A stretch of 64,000 nucleotides of DNA from Sphingobacteriales bacterium (GTDB lineage: Bacteria; Bacteroidota; Bacteroidia; Chitinophagales; Chitinophagaceae). Shown here piece by piece: positions 37,715 to 48,126 of this stretch. The position numbers were made by a program, and so were the translations under genes. Position 1 is the stretch's first letter. Each line of letters starts with the position of its first letter. The stretch is taken from assembly GCA_016708305.1 (NCBI GenBank), contig JADJGB010000008.1:1798001-1862000 (forward strand), read 5' to 3'. The notes under the pieces are model-generated. The model was not told the origin of the DNA and did no database searches. It saw nothing but the letters and a program-made list of their open reading frames with translations.

Positions 37715-38257
37715 ATGGAACAAGAAAAATTAGGAATAGGAACCAGATTGCAGCATACTCTTTATGGACCGGGTGTAATCGTAGGCATCAAATATGCCAC
37801 TTACCTGATTTCTTTTATTCATGACGGGGTAAAAGAAATTGATAAAAACGATCCCAAGCTGGATGAAATTATTGCTGAAAAGGTTACTACTGAAATAGAA
37901 ACAACATCGGAAGTTGAAAGATCATTATTAAAGATTTTACGCTTATGGGGCGGTACTGCTGAGATTGTTCCACTGGGCGATAAATGGAAAGGAGGAACTT
38001 TGATACTCCTACCTTCTGATAAGTCATTGAAACCTAAAGAATTACCAGTTGAAGATATTTTTCATAAAATAGTAATGCTTCGAGACAGGTTAAGAGTTTT
38101 GGAACAAAACATCAACAGCAGTAAAAATCTTTCTGATGAGGAAAAGGTAAATATACAGCAATACATAACCCGTTGTTATGGAACACTTACCACCTTTAAT
38201 GTCCTTTTTAGAGACAAGGAGCATTGGTTTGTGGGTGAAAAATCAAAAGGTGATTAG
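37715..38257 (+). CDS. Conserved protein of unknown function
   Basis: 180 residues with no signal peptide or membrane segment. The N-terminal ~45 residues (GIGTRLQHTLYGPGVIVGIKYATYLISFI) look like a small beta-barrel of the kind found in nucleic-acid or protein-binding modules. The middle has KWKGGTLILLPSDKSLKPKEL. The C-terminal half is helical (VMLRDRLRVLEQNIN, IQQYITRCYGTLTTFN). I do not recognise a characterised family. It lies next to the NtrC-like regulator, convergent to it. Confidence 0.7.
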   Translation: MEQEKLGIGTRLQHTLYGPGVIVGIKYATYLISFIHDGVKEIDKNDPKLDEIIAEKVTTEIETTSEVERSLLKILRLWGGTAEIVPLGDKWKGGTLILLPSDKSLKPKELPVEDIFHKIVMLRDRLRVLEQNINSSKNLSDEEKVNIQQYITRCYGTLTTFNVLFRDKEHWFVGEKSKGD

Positions 38258-38280
38258 AAAGCACGGAATGGATACAGATT

Positions 38281-39467
38281 TTATTTTGGCATTGCATAGC
38301 TGATTACATTTTCATAGGTAATATTATTATCGCCAAGAATAACCAATCTCTCTACTACATTGCGCAATTCACGAATGTTTCCTGTCCAATTGTAATGTTT
38401 AAGCGTATCTACAGCCTCTTTTGAAATTCCTTTTTTGGCAATTCCATATTCGATACAAATCTCCTTTAAAAAATGGTCAATCAGCAATGGAATATCATCC
38501 CTTCTTTCATTTAACGGTGGCACGTGAACCAAAATTACACTTAGACGATGGTAAAGATCTAACCTGAATTTTTTGTCCTCCACTTCTTTTAGCAGGTCTT
38601 TGTTAGTAGCAGCTACAACTCTTACATTTACATTGATGTCCTTATCGGCGCCTACTCTTGTAATTTTTCCTTCCTGCAATACCCGCAATACCTTTGCCTG
38701 AGCATTCAGGCTCATATCTCCAATTTCATCAAGAAAAAGAGTGCCGCCATCTGCCTGCTCAAATTTGCCGATTCGTTGCTTAATGGCAGAGGTAAAAGAG
38801 CCTTTTTCGTGTCCAAAAAGTTCAGATTCAATAAGTTCTGATGGTATGGCTGCGCAATTCACTTCTACTAACGGATTAGCAGAACGATTGCTTTTCTCGT
38901 GTAGCCATCTGGCTACTAATTCTTTACCGGTTCCGTTTTCGCCGGTAATTAACACTCTTGCATCAGTAGGAGCCACCTTATCAATTGTTTCTTTGATTCT
39001 TTGAATCATTGCCGACTGCCCGATAATTTCCTGAGTCTTTGAAATCCTTTTTCGTAAAATTTTGGTTTCTGAAACCAAATTCACCTTTCGATAGCGTTTC
39101 TTATGGTTATCAATAACCGGTTTAGATCAGGTGGTTTTGATAAAAAATCATAAGCGCCTTTTTTTACCAGCTCTACCGCAGTTTCAATAGTGCCATGGCC
39201 TGAAATCATTATTACGGGTACATCAGGGTTTATTTCCAGCGCTTTTTGCAAAAACTCATTGCCATCTATCTTAGGCATTTTGATATCGCAGAGTACCAGG
39301 TCGTACTTATTGGCATTAAACAATTTTAACCCTTCTGCGCCATCGGCAGCTTCCATTACCCTGTATCCCTCAAATGAAAGGATTTCGGATAGTGTCCTTC
39401 TGATGGCTATTTCATCATCTACAACGAGAATATTGGCTTGCGGCTCCTGTACTTTGGATTTTGGCAC
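38281..39467 (-). CDS. NtrC-type AAA+ response regulator, no HTH (frame break between domains)
   Basis: Receiver plus AAA+ protein. The receiver (39467-39081) has ILVVDDE, phosphoacceptor VLCDIKMP and FLSKPPD. The AAA+ part (from 39084) has Walker A GENGTGKE, Walker B GGTLFLDEIGDM and the arginine-finger region FRLDLYHRLSV. The sigma-54 contact loop is GSFTSA instead of GAFTGA, and there is no Fis-type HTH after ENVISYAMPK. The two frames overlap by GTGA (39084-39081). In relatives the two parts are one ~390-residue chain, so a one-base loss is likely, but translational coupling of two separate proteins is possible. Confidence 0.85.
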
Positions 39468-39542
39468 ACTTGTAATTTATATTATCTAAAGAAATGGTGA
39501 TTTCTGTAAAAATAATATAATCAATTGTTTATAGTGGATATA

Positions 39543-40532
39543 TTATTTTTTTAAATACATTACCTCTTTCACTAACTTCACTGTGCGTTCTACATCTGGC
39601 AATGCGGCAGCCACCAGATTGTGTGCATAGTGCAATGGCGCATCAGCAGCAGTAATGCGTCTAATTGGCGCATCTAAATAATCAAAAGCATCTTTCTGCA
39701 CATTGTACGAAATTTCGGTGGAAACAGAGGCATAAGGCCATTGTTCTTCTACAATTACCAAACGATTGGTTTTTCTTACACTGGTCATGATCGTATCTAA
39801 ATCAAGCGGCCTGATAGTTCTTAAATCTATCACTTCGGCGCTAATTCCTTCTTTTTCAAGTTCGGCAGCGGCTCCCAGCGCTACTTTCATCATTTTGTTG
39901 AAAGAAACGATGGTTACATCTGTACCTTCCTTTTTTACATCAGCTTTACCCAGCTCAATGTAGTATTCTTCCTCCGGTATTTCCATTTTATCGCCATACA
40001 TCAGTTCGCTTTCCATAAACATTACCGGATCTTCTTCATAGCGGATGGCCTGTTTCAGTAGCCCCTTGGCATCATAAGGATTGCTGGGCGATACCACTTT
40101 AATCCCCGGAATATTTGCATACATTGACTCAAAAGCTGTAGAATGTTGGGCACCTAATTGGCCGGCGGAGCCATTGCCACCTCGAAATACAATAGGGCAG
40201 GAAATTTGTCCGCCACTCATTGCCAGCATTTTTGAAGCAGTGTTTAAAATTTGGTCCAAAGCAAGAACTGCAAAATTCCAGGTCATAAATTCAACGATAG
40301 GTCTGAGTCCGTTTTGTGCGGCACCAACGCCAACAGCAACAAAGCCAAGCTCGGTAATGGGCGTATCAATTACTCTTTTAGGACCGAATTCTGCTAACAT
40401 ACCCTGGCTCACTTTATAGGCACCATTGTATTCTGCAACTTCTTCCCCCATAAGAAAAACACGACTGTCTCTCCTCATTTCTTCATTCATTGCTTCTCTT
40501 AAGGCTTCTCTGAATGCTATAACTCTTGACAT
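39543..40532 (-). CDS. pdhB: Pyruvate dehydrogenase E1 component, beta subunit
   Basis: The beta chain of the thiamine-diphosphate E1 enzyme of pyruvate dehydrogenase. 329 residues: FREALREAMNEEM, FLMGEEVAEYNGAYKVSQG, DTPITELGFVAVGVGAA, RGGNGSAGQLGAQHS, and the C-terminal transketolase domain with VIDLRTIRPLD and VEEQWPYASVSTEI. The ITEx(4)VGxAA-type block fits PdhB, though branched-chain E1-beta is closely related. No alpha subunit is adjacent. It is divergent from ypdA. Confidence 0.92.
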   Translation of the reverse strand: MSRVIAFREALREAMNEEMRRDSRVFLMGEEVAEYNGAYKVSQGMLAEFGPKRVIDTPITELGFVAVGVGAAQNGLRPIVEFMTWNFAVLALDQILNTASKMLAMSGGQISCPIVFRGGNGSAGQLGAQHSTAFESMYANIPGIKVVSPSNPYDAKGLLKQAIRYEEDPVMFMESELMYGDKMEIPEEEYYIELGKADVKKEGTDVTIVSFNKMMKVALGAAAELEKEGISAEVIDLRTIRPLDLDTIMTSVRKTNRLVIVEEQWPYASVSTEISYNVQKDAFDYLDAPIRRITAADAPLHYAHNLVAAALPDVERTVKLVKEVMYLKK

Positions 40533-40613
40533 ATCTATTTTTGGTTTTTTAAAGTCAGCAAATTTACGAGATTAGATTCGTTTCGGCAAACCTTTCAAAC
40601 CTAAATCTTAATT

Positions 40614-40621
40614 TATCTTTG
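40614..40621 (+). promoter_or_regulatory. Candidate -7 box of the YpdA-type gene
   Basis: TATCTTTG 4 bp before the start at 40626, implying a very short leader. TTTC at 40593-40596 could be the -33 element with a 17-bp spacer, slightly short. Confidence 0.4.
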
Positions 40622-40625
40622 CAAA

Positions 40626-41590
40626 ATGCAGAAAAATGTTTCTTTACTGATTATTGGCGGCGGCCCTATTGGTTTAGCATGTGCTATCGAGGCTCAAAAA
40701 GCCGGAATTAACTACCTGATTCTTGAAAAAGGTTGTCTGGTAAATTCTTTGTTCCGTTATCCGGTAAACATGACTTTTTTTCAACTTCCGATAAGTTGGA
40801 AATCGGCAATGTGCCTTTTGTTTCCAAAAATGCAAAACCTGCCAGAGATGAGTCGCTTGAGTATTACAGACGAGTAACTGACACATATAGGCTTAATATT
40901 CAATTGTTTGAAGAAGTAATATCCATTGAGAAAAATGATGATTTGTTCACCGTGGTTTCAGAAAAAAATAGTTATTTGGCAAAAGATATCATTATTGCAA
41001 CCGGTTTTTATGATATTCCTTACAAATTAAATGTACCCGGCGAAGAATTGCCAAAAGTTACACATTACTACAGCGACCCTCATTTTTATGCTTTTCAAAA
41101 AGTGGTAGTTGTAGGTGCTATGAATTCGGCGGTGGATGCAGCGTTGGAAATCTGGAGAAAAGGAGCAGAAGTTACAATGGTTATAAGAGGTAATTCAATT
41201 GGCGAGCGGGTAAAATACTGGATTAAACCTGATATTGAAAACCGAATAGAAGAAGACGCTATCAAGGCTTATTTCAATTCATCCATTATGAAAATAACCC
41301 CTGAAACTGTAGAGGTAATAACGCCCGAAGGAACAAAGGTTATTGATAATGACTGGGTTATCGCCGCTACAGGTTATCAGCCCAATCTGCAATTTTTGGA
41401 GCGATCAGGTATCGTTCTTAGTGATGATGAGGTACAATGCCCAGTTCTCAACCCCGAAACGCACGAAACCAGTGTCAAAGGAATTTATCTTGCCGGTGTA
41501 ATTTGCGGAGGAATGAATACCCATAGATTGTTTATTGAAAATTCCAGAGAACATGCCGAAAAAATAATAAGGGCAATTGCATCGAGATAA
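40626..41590 (+). CDS. ypdA: YpdA-type bacillithiol disulfide reductase (frameshifted)
   Basis: FAD/NADPH flavoenzyme proposed to reduce oxidised bacillithiol. The N-terminus has the FAD loop LIIGGGPIGLACAIEA and ILEKGCLVNSLFRYP. The second frame has IIIATGFYDIP, the NADPH loop VVVVGAMNSAVDAAL and the C-terminal GIYLAGVICGGMNTHRLFIENS. The frames join at MTFFSTSDKLEIGNVPF if one T is added to the T7 run at about 40779. About 322 residues, as expected for YpdA. Together with the YfiT-type protein at 14438 it argues for bacillithiol as the low-molecular-weight thiol. Confidence 0.88.
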
Positions 41591-41645
41591 AAAAAACAGC
41601 AAACCATGAGGCTCGCTGTTTATGTTTATCAATCAAAGAAAATCC

Positions 41646-43010
41646 TTAATTAATGAGAGGCGTGTCCAACTGCTTCAGTGATTCCTGAATTTCTGCATCG
41701 GTCAGTTCGTGCCTAACGATTTTACCTTCGAAATAATCCTGGTATGCTTTCATGTCAAAATTACCATGACCGCAAAGATTAAACAGAATTGTTTCGCTTT
41801 TGCCTTCCCTTTTGCATCTTTCGGCTTCCTTTATAACGGTAGCGATACCGTGTGTAGCTTCAGGAGCCGGAATAATTCCTTCAGATTTTGCAAAAATCAT
41901 TCCTGCCTCAAATACTTCAACATTATCGTGCGCTGATGCTTCAATCAGTTTGTCTTTTAACAACTGGCTCACAATAGCGCCGGCACCATGATAACGTAAT
42001 CCGCCTGCGTGAATGGGTTAGGGTATAAAATTGTGTCCTAAAGTGTACATCGGAATTAAAGGTGTCATACCTACAGTATCTCCAAAATCATAGCGGAAAA
42101 CACCGCGTGTCAGCTTATGGCAGGAGGTAGGCTCGCTGGCTATACAACGAATATTTTTTCCTTCTTCAAAATTTAGTCGAAGGAAAGGAAAAGAAATACC
42201 CGCAAAGTTTGACCCACCGCCAAAAGGAGCAATTACAATATCAGGTAAGTCGCCTGCTTTTTCAAGTTGTTTCAAAGATTCAAGACCTATTATGGTTTGA
42301 TGCAGCAGTACGTGGTTAAGTACGCTGCCAAGTGCATATTTGGTATCTTCGCGCATGGCAGCCTTTTCTACCGCTTCGCTGATGGCGATTCCCAAAGAAC
42401 CGGGACTGTTCGGGTCCTCAGCCAATATTTTTTTACCGGCTTCGGTGTTAGTTGATGGAGAAGCAAACACATTTGCACCCCAAGTATTCATTACCACCTT
42501 ACGATAGGGTTTGCCATCGTAAGAAGTTCTTACCATATACACTTCACATTCCAGACCAAATTTGTTACAGGCAAAACTTAAAGCGCTTCCCCATTGGCCG
42601 GCACCCGTTTCGGTAGTGATGCGTTTCACACCTTCCATTTTATTGTAGTAAACCTGTGGTATGGCCGTATTGGGTTTGTGAGAACCCGCCGGGCTTACAC
42701 CTTCGTATTTGTAATAAATTTTGGCAGGGGTGTCCAATGCTTTTTCAAGCTCATAAGCTCTGAAAAGTGGAGTAGGCCGCCACAAACTGTATAGTTCGCG
42801 CACTTCGTCAGGAATCGCTATCCATTTTTCGGTTGAAACTTCCTGTTGAATTAAAGCTTGCGGAAAAAGAGGCGCTAATGCGTCAGGCCCTATTGGTTCT
42901 TTGGTGCCAGGGTGCAGAGGAGGCAGTGGTTTATTCGGCATATCGGCCACAATATTGTACCAATGCGCTGGTATTTCCTCTTCAGACAATGTGATTTTTC
43001 TCGTCTTCAT
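41646..43010 (-). CDS. TrpB-like (TrpB2) pyridoxal-phosphate enzyme with an in-frame stop
   Basis: Tryptophan synthase beta-type enzyme of the long TrpB2 class. The catalytic lysine lies in GVSPAGSHKPNTA, followed by ETGAGQWGSAL and the phosphate loop APFGGGSNFAG. The C-terminus is LFNLCGHGNFD. The frame is continuous through 41646 except for one TAA at about 42018-42020, between HNFIP and PIHAGGLRYHG. Relatives have proline there (FIPPPIHAGGLRYHG). It is thus a nonsense codon, not a frameshift. No trpA or other trp gene is near, as is common for TrpB2. Confidence 0.9.
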
Positions 43011-43131
43011 TTGTAAAAATGTAAAATTTATAAATAATTTTTAACTCTTTTTCAAATATAGCCTGTTTTTATATGAAGTGTGTTAATTGTTTTTAATTTT
43101 TATAAAAATTATTTATTTGCATATAAAAGTG

Positions 43132-44126
43132 CTAAAAATATAATAAGTAGCCATGAATTTTCCCTTTAGAATCAATCATTATCGTTGGTGCCGGAAACTT
43201 TAGTGAATTAAAGAGGTAAAAAGTGGTTTTTAAAAATCTGCTACTGGTTCTGATTCTGGTTAAATCAATATCGGGAGCCAGATAGAACTTTTGAATACGC
43301 TTTAGGTCAGTTCTGTCAATCACAGTCCCGTTTTTATCGGTCCATTTATTTTCATATCCGCCAAACATGCCTTCTGCACCATATCCAAAAGATATATTCA
43401 GCCATTTGGGGAATTTGCTTTTAGGAAAAAAAGAGTGAATATTTCCACTCAGCCAATAGGTTTGTGCATTATAATCTTTCAACATCCTTTCATACCATGA
43501 TTTACCAAACAGATTGTCGGCTCTTTTCTCCAAAAGTGCCTCTTGGTAATATTTTTTATGGAAAGAAAATTTGAACGTGAATTTTTGCTTATTCCATAAG
43601 GCTTGCTGACCAAGAAATAATCCGCTTCCAAATACATTGGCAGCCATGTCTCCCATACTGAAACCCCACCCCTGGCTGAAGCCATCCAGTATCTCTATAA
43701 CAGTAAGAAAACCTGGTCCACTGATACCGGCATATAATAAAGCTTTCTTTTCATTCACACCTGTCCATTTCCAGGCACGGTAGCTGGCAGAGGTCAACTG
43801 ATAAGCTGACCAGGCATGCGCCTTTTGTCCACCTGATTCCATTCGCCATTATCATTGTAAAAATGGAAAGCAGAACGAGGATAATTGGCATACCACGCTT
43901 TGTTTAAAACATACAGGGCAGACCCATAAGCCGCAATACTGCCATAGCCGACAATATAACGCCTTGTTTTATAAATTCTGGAAGAATCTGTTTGTAATGT
44001 GGTATTTGCGCCGGAAGTACCTGCTTGTTTTTTTATTATTGATTGTGTACTATCAATCTGTGAATAAACAAGAGAATTGAAATGTAAAAAAAATAAGATT
44101 GATATAATTCTAAAATACAAATTCAT
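43132..44126 (-). CDS. DUF2279 family exported protein (frameshifted)
   Basis: About 330 residues. The first frame carries a signal peptide (IISILFFLHFNSLVYSQ), a hydrophobic hairpin (IVGYGSIAAYGSALYVLNKAWYA) and AFHFYNDNGEWNQVDK. The second continues AHAWSAYQLTSASYRAWKWTG, the DUF2279 core with its conserved His and Tyr residues, then FSMGDMAANVFGSGLFLGQQAL. The frames join in the A-run at about 43820-43825 if one A is added. The family contains predicted membrane-associated periplasmic proteins of unknown function. Confidence 0.75.
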
Positions 44127-44278
44127 TACCTATTTAAATATGCGCAAATGTAATGTGTAATGAATTTAAAAGGATAAACAAGGTCGTTCTATTGTGATAT
44201 TATTTTTTAATTTCTTTTGAAAAAATGAATAATTGAATTAAATAAAATTGTAACTTCCACCACTAAAAATTAATTGTT

Positions 44279-46006
44279 ATGGATAACGTTATTCAAGAAA
44301 AAGTAAACCAGTGGCTAACTGGAAATTATGATCAGGAAACAAAGGATGTTATAATAAAAATGCAGGCTGAAAACCCCTCCGAACTTGCCGAAAGTTTTTA
44401 TCAAAGTTTAGAATTTGGAACAGGAGGTTTACGTGGAATAATGGGTGTAGGCACTAATCGTATGAATAAATATACGGTGGGGATGGCCACCCAGGGCTAT
44501 GCCAATTATTTAAAAATTTGTTACCCAAATGATGTAGTGAAAGTGGCCATCGCACATGACAGCCGCAATAACAGCCGATTTTTTGCAGAAACCACAGCCA
44601 ACGTTTTTGCAGCCAATGGCATAAAGGTTTTTTTGTTTGAAAGCCTTCGGCCAACGCCTGAATTGTCATTTGCCATTCGTACATTGGGCTGTAGTGGAGG
44701 CGTAGTATGCACCGCTTCGCATAATCCGAAAGAATATAATGGTTACAAAGCCTATTGGAATGATGGCAGCCAGTTAGTGCCTCCGCACGATAAAAACGTA
44801 ATTAATGAAGTAGAAAAAATACAATCTGTTGACGATGTAAAATGGAATGGAGGAGAAGAAAATATTGAGCTTATTGGCAGTGAATTGGATGAAAAATACT
44901 ATCAAATGGTGAAGAACCTGAGTGTGTATCCAGAAGTGATTGAAAAACAAAAAGATCTAAAGATAGTATATACGCCTATTCATGGTTCGGGCATTATGTT
45001 GGTGCCGGAAGTGTTGAAGCGTTTCGGCTTTGAGAATGTACATATTGTGGAAGAACAAAAAACACCCGATGGAAATTTCCCAACCGTTGGTTATCCCAAT
45101 CCGGAAGAAAAAGAAACAATGAGCATTGCTCTTGATAACGCTAAAGAGTTGGATGCAGATATTTTACTGGGTACAGACCCTGATGCAGACAGGGTGGGCA
45201 TTGGCGTAAAAGACAATCATGGAGAATGGATACTGATGAATGGCAACCAAACGGCAGTACTTGCTTTCAACTACCTTTTGGAAGCAAGAAAGGAAAAGGG
45301 AATTTCGGAGCCCAATGATATGATTATTACTACTATTGTAACTACCGGAATGGCCGATGAAATAGCTAAGGGAAACGGAGTGGCATGTTACAGGGTGTTG
45401 ACAGGGTTCAAATGGATTGCAGAAATGATCAGAGAAAAAGAAGAAAAGGAAAATTATATAGTGGGTGGTGAAGAAAGTTTTGGCCTGATGATTGGCGACA
45501 AGGTGAGAGATAAAGATGCCGTGAGCGCCGTAGCGCTGCTTTGCGAAATGGCAGCTTATGAAAAAAATAATGGCAAAACATTATTTGAAAAACTGATTGA
45601 TCTGTATATCAAATATGGCTTTTTCAAGGAAAACCTCATCTCCATTACCAAGAAAGGGATGGACGGACAGCAGCAGATAGCAGCCATGATGCAGCAATTC
45701 AGAGATAATCCTCCAAAAGTGATTAACGGCTCCAATGTAGTTCAATTGCTGGATTATGACACAAGTAAGGGTATTAATCCTCAGACCGGCGAAGAGTGGG
45801 CTATCAATTTACCCAAGTCGAATGTTCTGCAATTTGTAACAGAAGACGGTTCCTTAATCTCTGCAAGGCCAAGCGGTACAGAACCTAAGATTAAGTTTTA
45901 TTTCAGTGTAAAGGAAAATTTAGAAATAGCTGAAGACTATGATGAGGTAAACAGAAAACTCGATGCAAAAATTGAGAGCATTATTGCTGATATGAATCTG
46001 AAATAA
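44279..46006 (+). CDS. Phosphoglucomutase/phosphomannomutase family phosphohexomutase
   Basis: 575 residues, full length. It interconverts hexose 1- and 6-phosphates. The active-site phosphoserine loop is VCTASHNPKEYNGYK (~142-156), the metal loop GTDPDADRVGIG, the sugar loop GGEESFGLMIG and the phosphate site RPSGTEPKIKFYF. The length and GTGGLRGIMGVG near residue 45 fit the PgcA/PGM2-like group. It may feed the glycan pathways in this window. A terminator follows at 46029. Confidence 0.94.
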   Translation: MDNVIQEKVNQWLTGNYDQETKDVIIKMQAENPSELAESFYQSLEFGTGGLRGIMGVGTNRMNKYTVGMATQGYANYLKICYPNDVVKVAIAHDSRNNSRFFAETTANVFAANGIKVFLFESLRPTPELSFAIRTLGCSGGVVCTASHNPKEYNGYKAYWNDGSQLVPPHDKNVINEVEKIQSVDDVKWNGGEENIELIGSELDEKYYQMVKNLSVYPEVIEKQKDLKIVYTPIHGSGIMLVPEVLKRFGFENVHIVEEQKTPDGNFPTVGYPNPEEKETMSIALDNAKELDADILLGTDPDADRVGIGVKDNHGEWILMNGNQTAVLAFNYLLEARKEKGISEPNDMIITTIVTTGMADEIAKGNGVACYRVLTGFKWIAEMIREKEEKENYIVGGEESFGLMIGDKVRDKDAVSAVALLCEMAAYEKNNGKTLFEKLIDLYIKYGFFKENLISITKKGMDGQQQIAAMMQQFRDNPPKVINGSNVVQLLDYDTSKGINPQTGEEWAINLPKSNVLQFVTEDGSLISARPSGTEPKIKFYFSVKENLEIAEDYDEVNRKLDAKIESIIADMNLK

Positions 46007-46028
46007 AATCTTTGTAACAAAATTTCTT

Positions 46029-46056
46029 AAAGACTGCTAGTTTGGCGGTCTTTTTT
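46029..46056 (+). terminator. Intrinsic terminator
   Basis: AAAGACTGC with GCGGTCTTT (one G-T pair) around a short loop, then a T-run; 23 bp after the phosphohexomutase stop. Confidence 0.75.
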
Positions 46057-46131
46057 GTTCTTAACCTACATCAATGGAAAGGGAAGCGAGATTATGGAAA
46101 TTTGCTTATTCAAAAAAAAATAGGAGTAAAA

Positions 46132-46851
46132 ATGAGCAACACAATTATTCACAAAGCAGATACAAGAGGCGATGCCAATCATGGCTGGCTGCATAGCAGA
46201 CATACCTTTAGTTTTGCAGGATATTATGACCCCGAAAGAATCCATTTTTGAGCTTTAAGCGTTTTAAACGATGACTATGTAGCGCAGGGAATGGGTTTTG
46301 GTGCACATCCTCACAACAATATGGAAATTATTTCTATTCCGCTTGAGGGCGATTTGGAACATAAAGACAGCAAGGGAAACAGTACAGTGATAAAGCATGG
46401 CGATGTGCAGGTGATGAGCTCCGGTACAGGAATCAGGCATAGCGAATACAATAAAAACAAGGACAAGCCAGTAAAATTTTTACAAATTTGGATTATCCCC
46501 AATAAAAGAGATGTAGAACCGCGTTATGATCAAATTACTTTGAATGAAGTGGATCGTAAAAACAAATTACAGCAAATTCTGTCTCCAAACCCTGAGGATG
46601 AAGGAGTGTGGATTCATCAGGACGCATGGTTTCATTTGGGAAAATTTGACAAAAATGTAAACACAGATTATTATTTGAAAAAAGAAGGAAATGGTGTTTA
46701 TGCTTTTGTTCTGAAAGGTGATTTTGAATTTGATGGTTCTACATTAAATGAAAGGGACGGATTAGGCCTAACCGGCAGAAATTCATTTTCAATTGAAGCA
46801 AAATCTGATGATGCTGAAATGTTGCTGATGGAAGTTCCCATGCAGGTTTAA
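46132..46851 (+). CDS. Pirin-family protein with an in-frame TGA
   Basis: Bicupin protein related to quercetin 2,3-dioxygenase-active pirins. The start at 46132 (SNTIIHKADTRGDANHGWLHSRHTF is the usual opening, with metal His in GWLHSRHTF). Then comes GFGAHPHNNMEII (metal site HPHNNME) and SSGTGIRHSEYN. After RIHF the frame has one TGA (46249-46251) and resumes as LSVLNDD. Relatives have RIHFGALRVLNDD, so TGA stands for a GGA glycine codon and the downstream frame is unchanged. One substitution, or a base-call error, would restore it. Metal ligands are intact. Confidence 0.88.
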
Positions 46852-46871
46852 AGATCAAATATTTTATCAGT

Positions 46872-46923
46872 AAAGATTGTAAATGGGGGATGTTTGCTAC
46901 ACCCAATTTGCAATCTTTTTCAT
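46872..46923. terminator. Bidirectional terminator between convergent genes
   Basis: AAAGATTG pairs with CAATCTTT (46911-46918), with further pairing of TGGG and CCCA inside and T-runs outside. It lies between the pirin gene and the metZ stop. Confidence 0.7.
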
Positions 46924-46927
46924 ATTC

Positions 46928-48106
46928 TTAACATTTTTCCAGCGCCTGTTCTATGTCCCAGATAATATCGTCCACATGCTCTAACCCTACAGATATGCGA
47001 ATTAGACCGGGAGTAATGCCTACTGCATTTCTTTCTTCTTCGGTAAGCTTGCCATGAGTAGTGCTTGCAGGGTGCGAGACAATACTGCGGCTGTCGCCAA
47101 GATTGGGCGTGAGCGATAAAATTTCAAGGGCATCCATAAACTTACTACCACTTTTGATACCGCCTTTTAGTTCGAAGCAAACAATACCACCACCTGCTTT
47201 CATTTGTTTAAACGCAATTTCATATTGTGGGTGAGAAGGGAGAAAGGGATACTTTACCCATGATATTTTAGGATGATTTTCAAAGGTTTTGGCCACTTTT
47301 AGTGCATTTTCACAATGCCGATGAATTCGAACATCCAGAGTTTCGAGGCTTTTGCTCAGTACCCAGGCATTAAATGGCGATAATGCAGGTCCTGAATTTC
47401 GACAGAACAAATAAATTTCATGTATTAAATCCTTTCTGCCGGTAATGATGCCGCCCAGCACACGCCCCTGCCCGTCTAACCATTTTGTAGCCGAATGGAT
47501 GACTAAATCGGCGCCGTAATCTACGGGAGTTTGAAGAATGGGTGTGGCAAAGCAATTATCCACATTATAAATAATATTGTGTTTTTTGCAAAAAGCTCCG
47601 GCAGCTTCCAGGTCAATAATTTCCAATTGAGGATTGGTAGGTGTTTCAAGGTATAGCATTTTTGTGTTTGGTCGCACCGCTTCATCCCAGTTGCTTAAAT
47701 CGGTGGTTTCGACCATTGTGTGAGCTATCCCAAATTTATTAAGGAATTTTGTTACAACCGTATTTGTTCCGCCAAACATCGAGCGGCAACAAATAATATG
47801 GTCGCCTGTCTTCATCAGCGCCATGAAGGAGGAGAAAACGGCTGCCATACCACTGGCAACAGCAAAACCCGCTTCACATTTTTCAAGCAATACCATTTTG
47901 CTCACAAACTCATCAACGGTTGGGTTGTTGTATCGGCTGTAAATATTATCATCTGTTTCATCAGTAAAAGCTGCACGCATGCTTTCTGCTGTTTCAAAAG
48001 TGAAACTGCTGGTCAAAAAGAGTGGTGTGGAATGTTCTCGTTGCGCTGTTTGTTCAGTTTGTGTTCTTATTGCTATGGTGGTTGGGTGTAATTTTCGCTG
48101 ATTCAT
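46928..48106 (-). CDS. metZ: O-succinylhomoserine sulfhydrylase / trans-sulfuration enzyme
   Basis: Cys/Met-metabolism PLP enzyme, 392 residues. It shows TPLFLTSSFTFETAE, YSRYNNPTVDEF, FAVASGMAAVFSS (cofactor phosphate), NVDNCFATPILQTP (Asp that binds the pyridine N) and HSATKWLDGQGRVLGG with the Schiff-base lysine. The wording TKWLDGQGRVLGG is typical of MetZ, which makes homocysteine directly from O-succinylhomoserine and sulfide. Cystathionine gamma-synthase remains possible. A heptad array lies upstream of its start. Confidence 0.88.
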   Translation of the reverse strand: MNQRKLHPTTIAIRTQTEQTAQREHSTPLFLTSSFTFETAESMRAAFTDETDDNIYSRYNNPTVDEFVSKMVLLEKCEAGFAVASGMAAVFSSFMALMKTGDHIICCRSMFGGTNTVVTKFLNKFGIAHTMVETTDLSNWDEAVRPNTKMLYLETPTNPQLEIIDLEAAGAFCKKHNIIYNVDNCFATPILQTPVDYGADLVIHSATKWLDGQGRVLGGIITGRKDLIHEIYLFCRNSGPALSPFNAWVLSKSLETLDVRIHRHCENALKVAKTFENHPKISWVKYPFLPSHPQYEIAFKQMKAGGGIVCFELKGGIKSGSKFMDALEILSLTPNLGDSRSIVSHPASTTHGKLTEEERNAVGITPGLIRISVGLEHVDDIIWDIEQALEKC

Positions 48107-48126
48107 TTATTTTTATAAAAATTATT

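Noticed and set aside
46240..46300. Selenocysteine at the pirin TGA
   Set aside because: Relatives have glycine, not cysteine, at this position, and no convincing SECIS-like hairpin follows.
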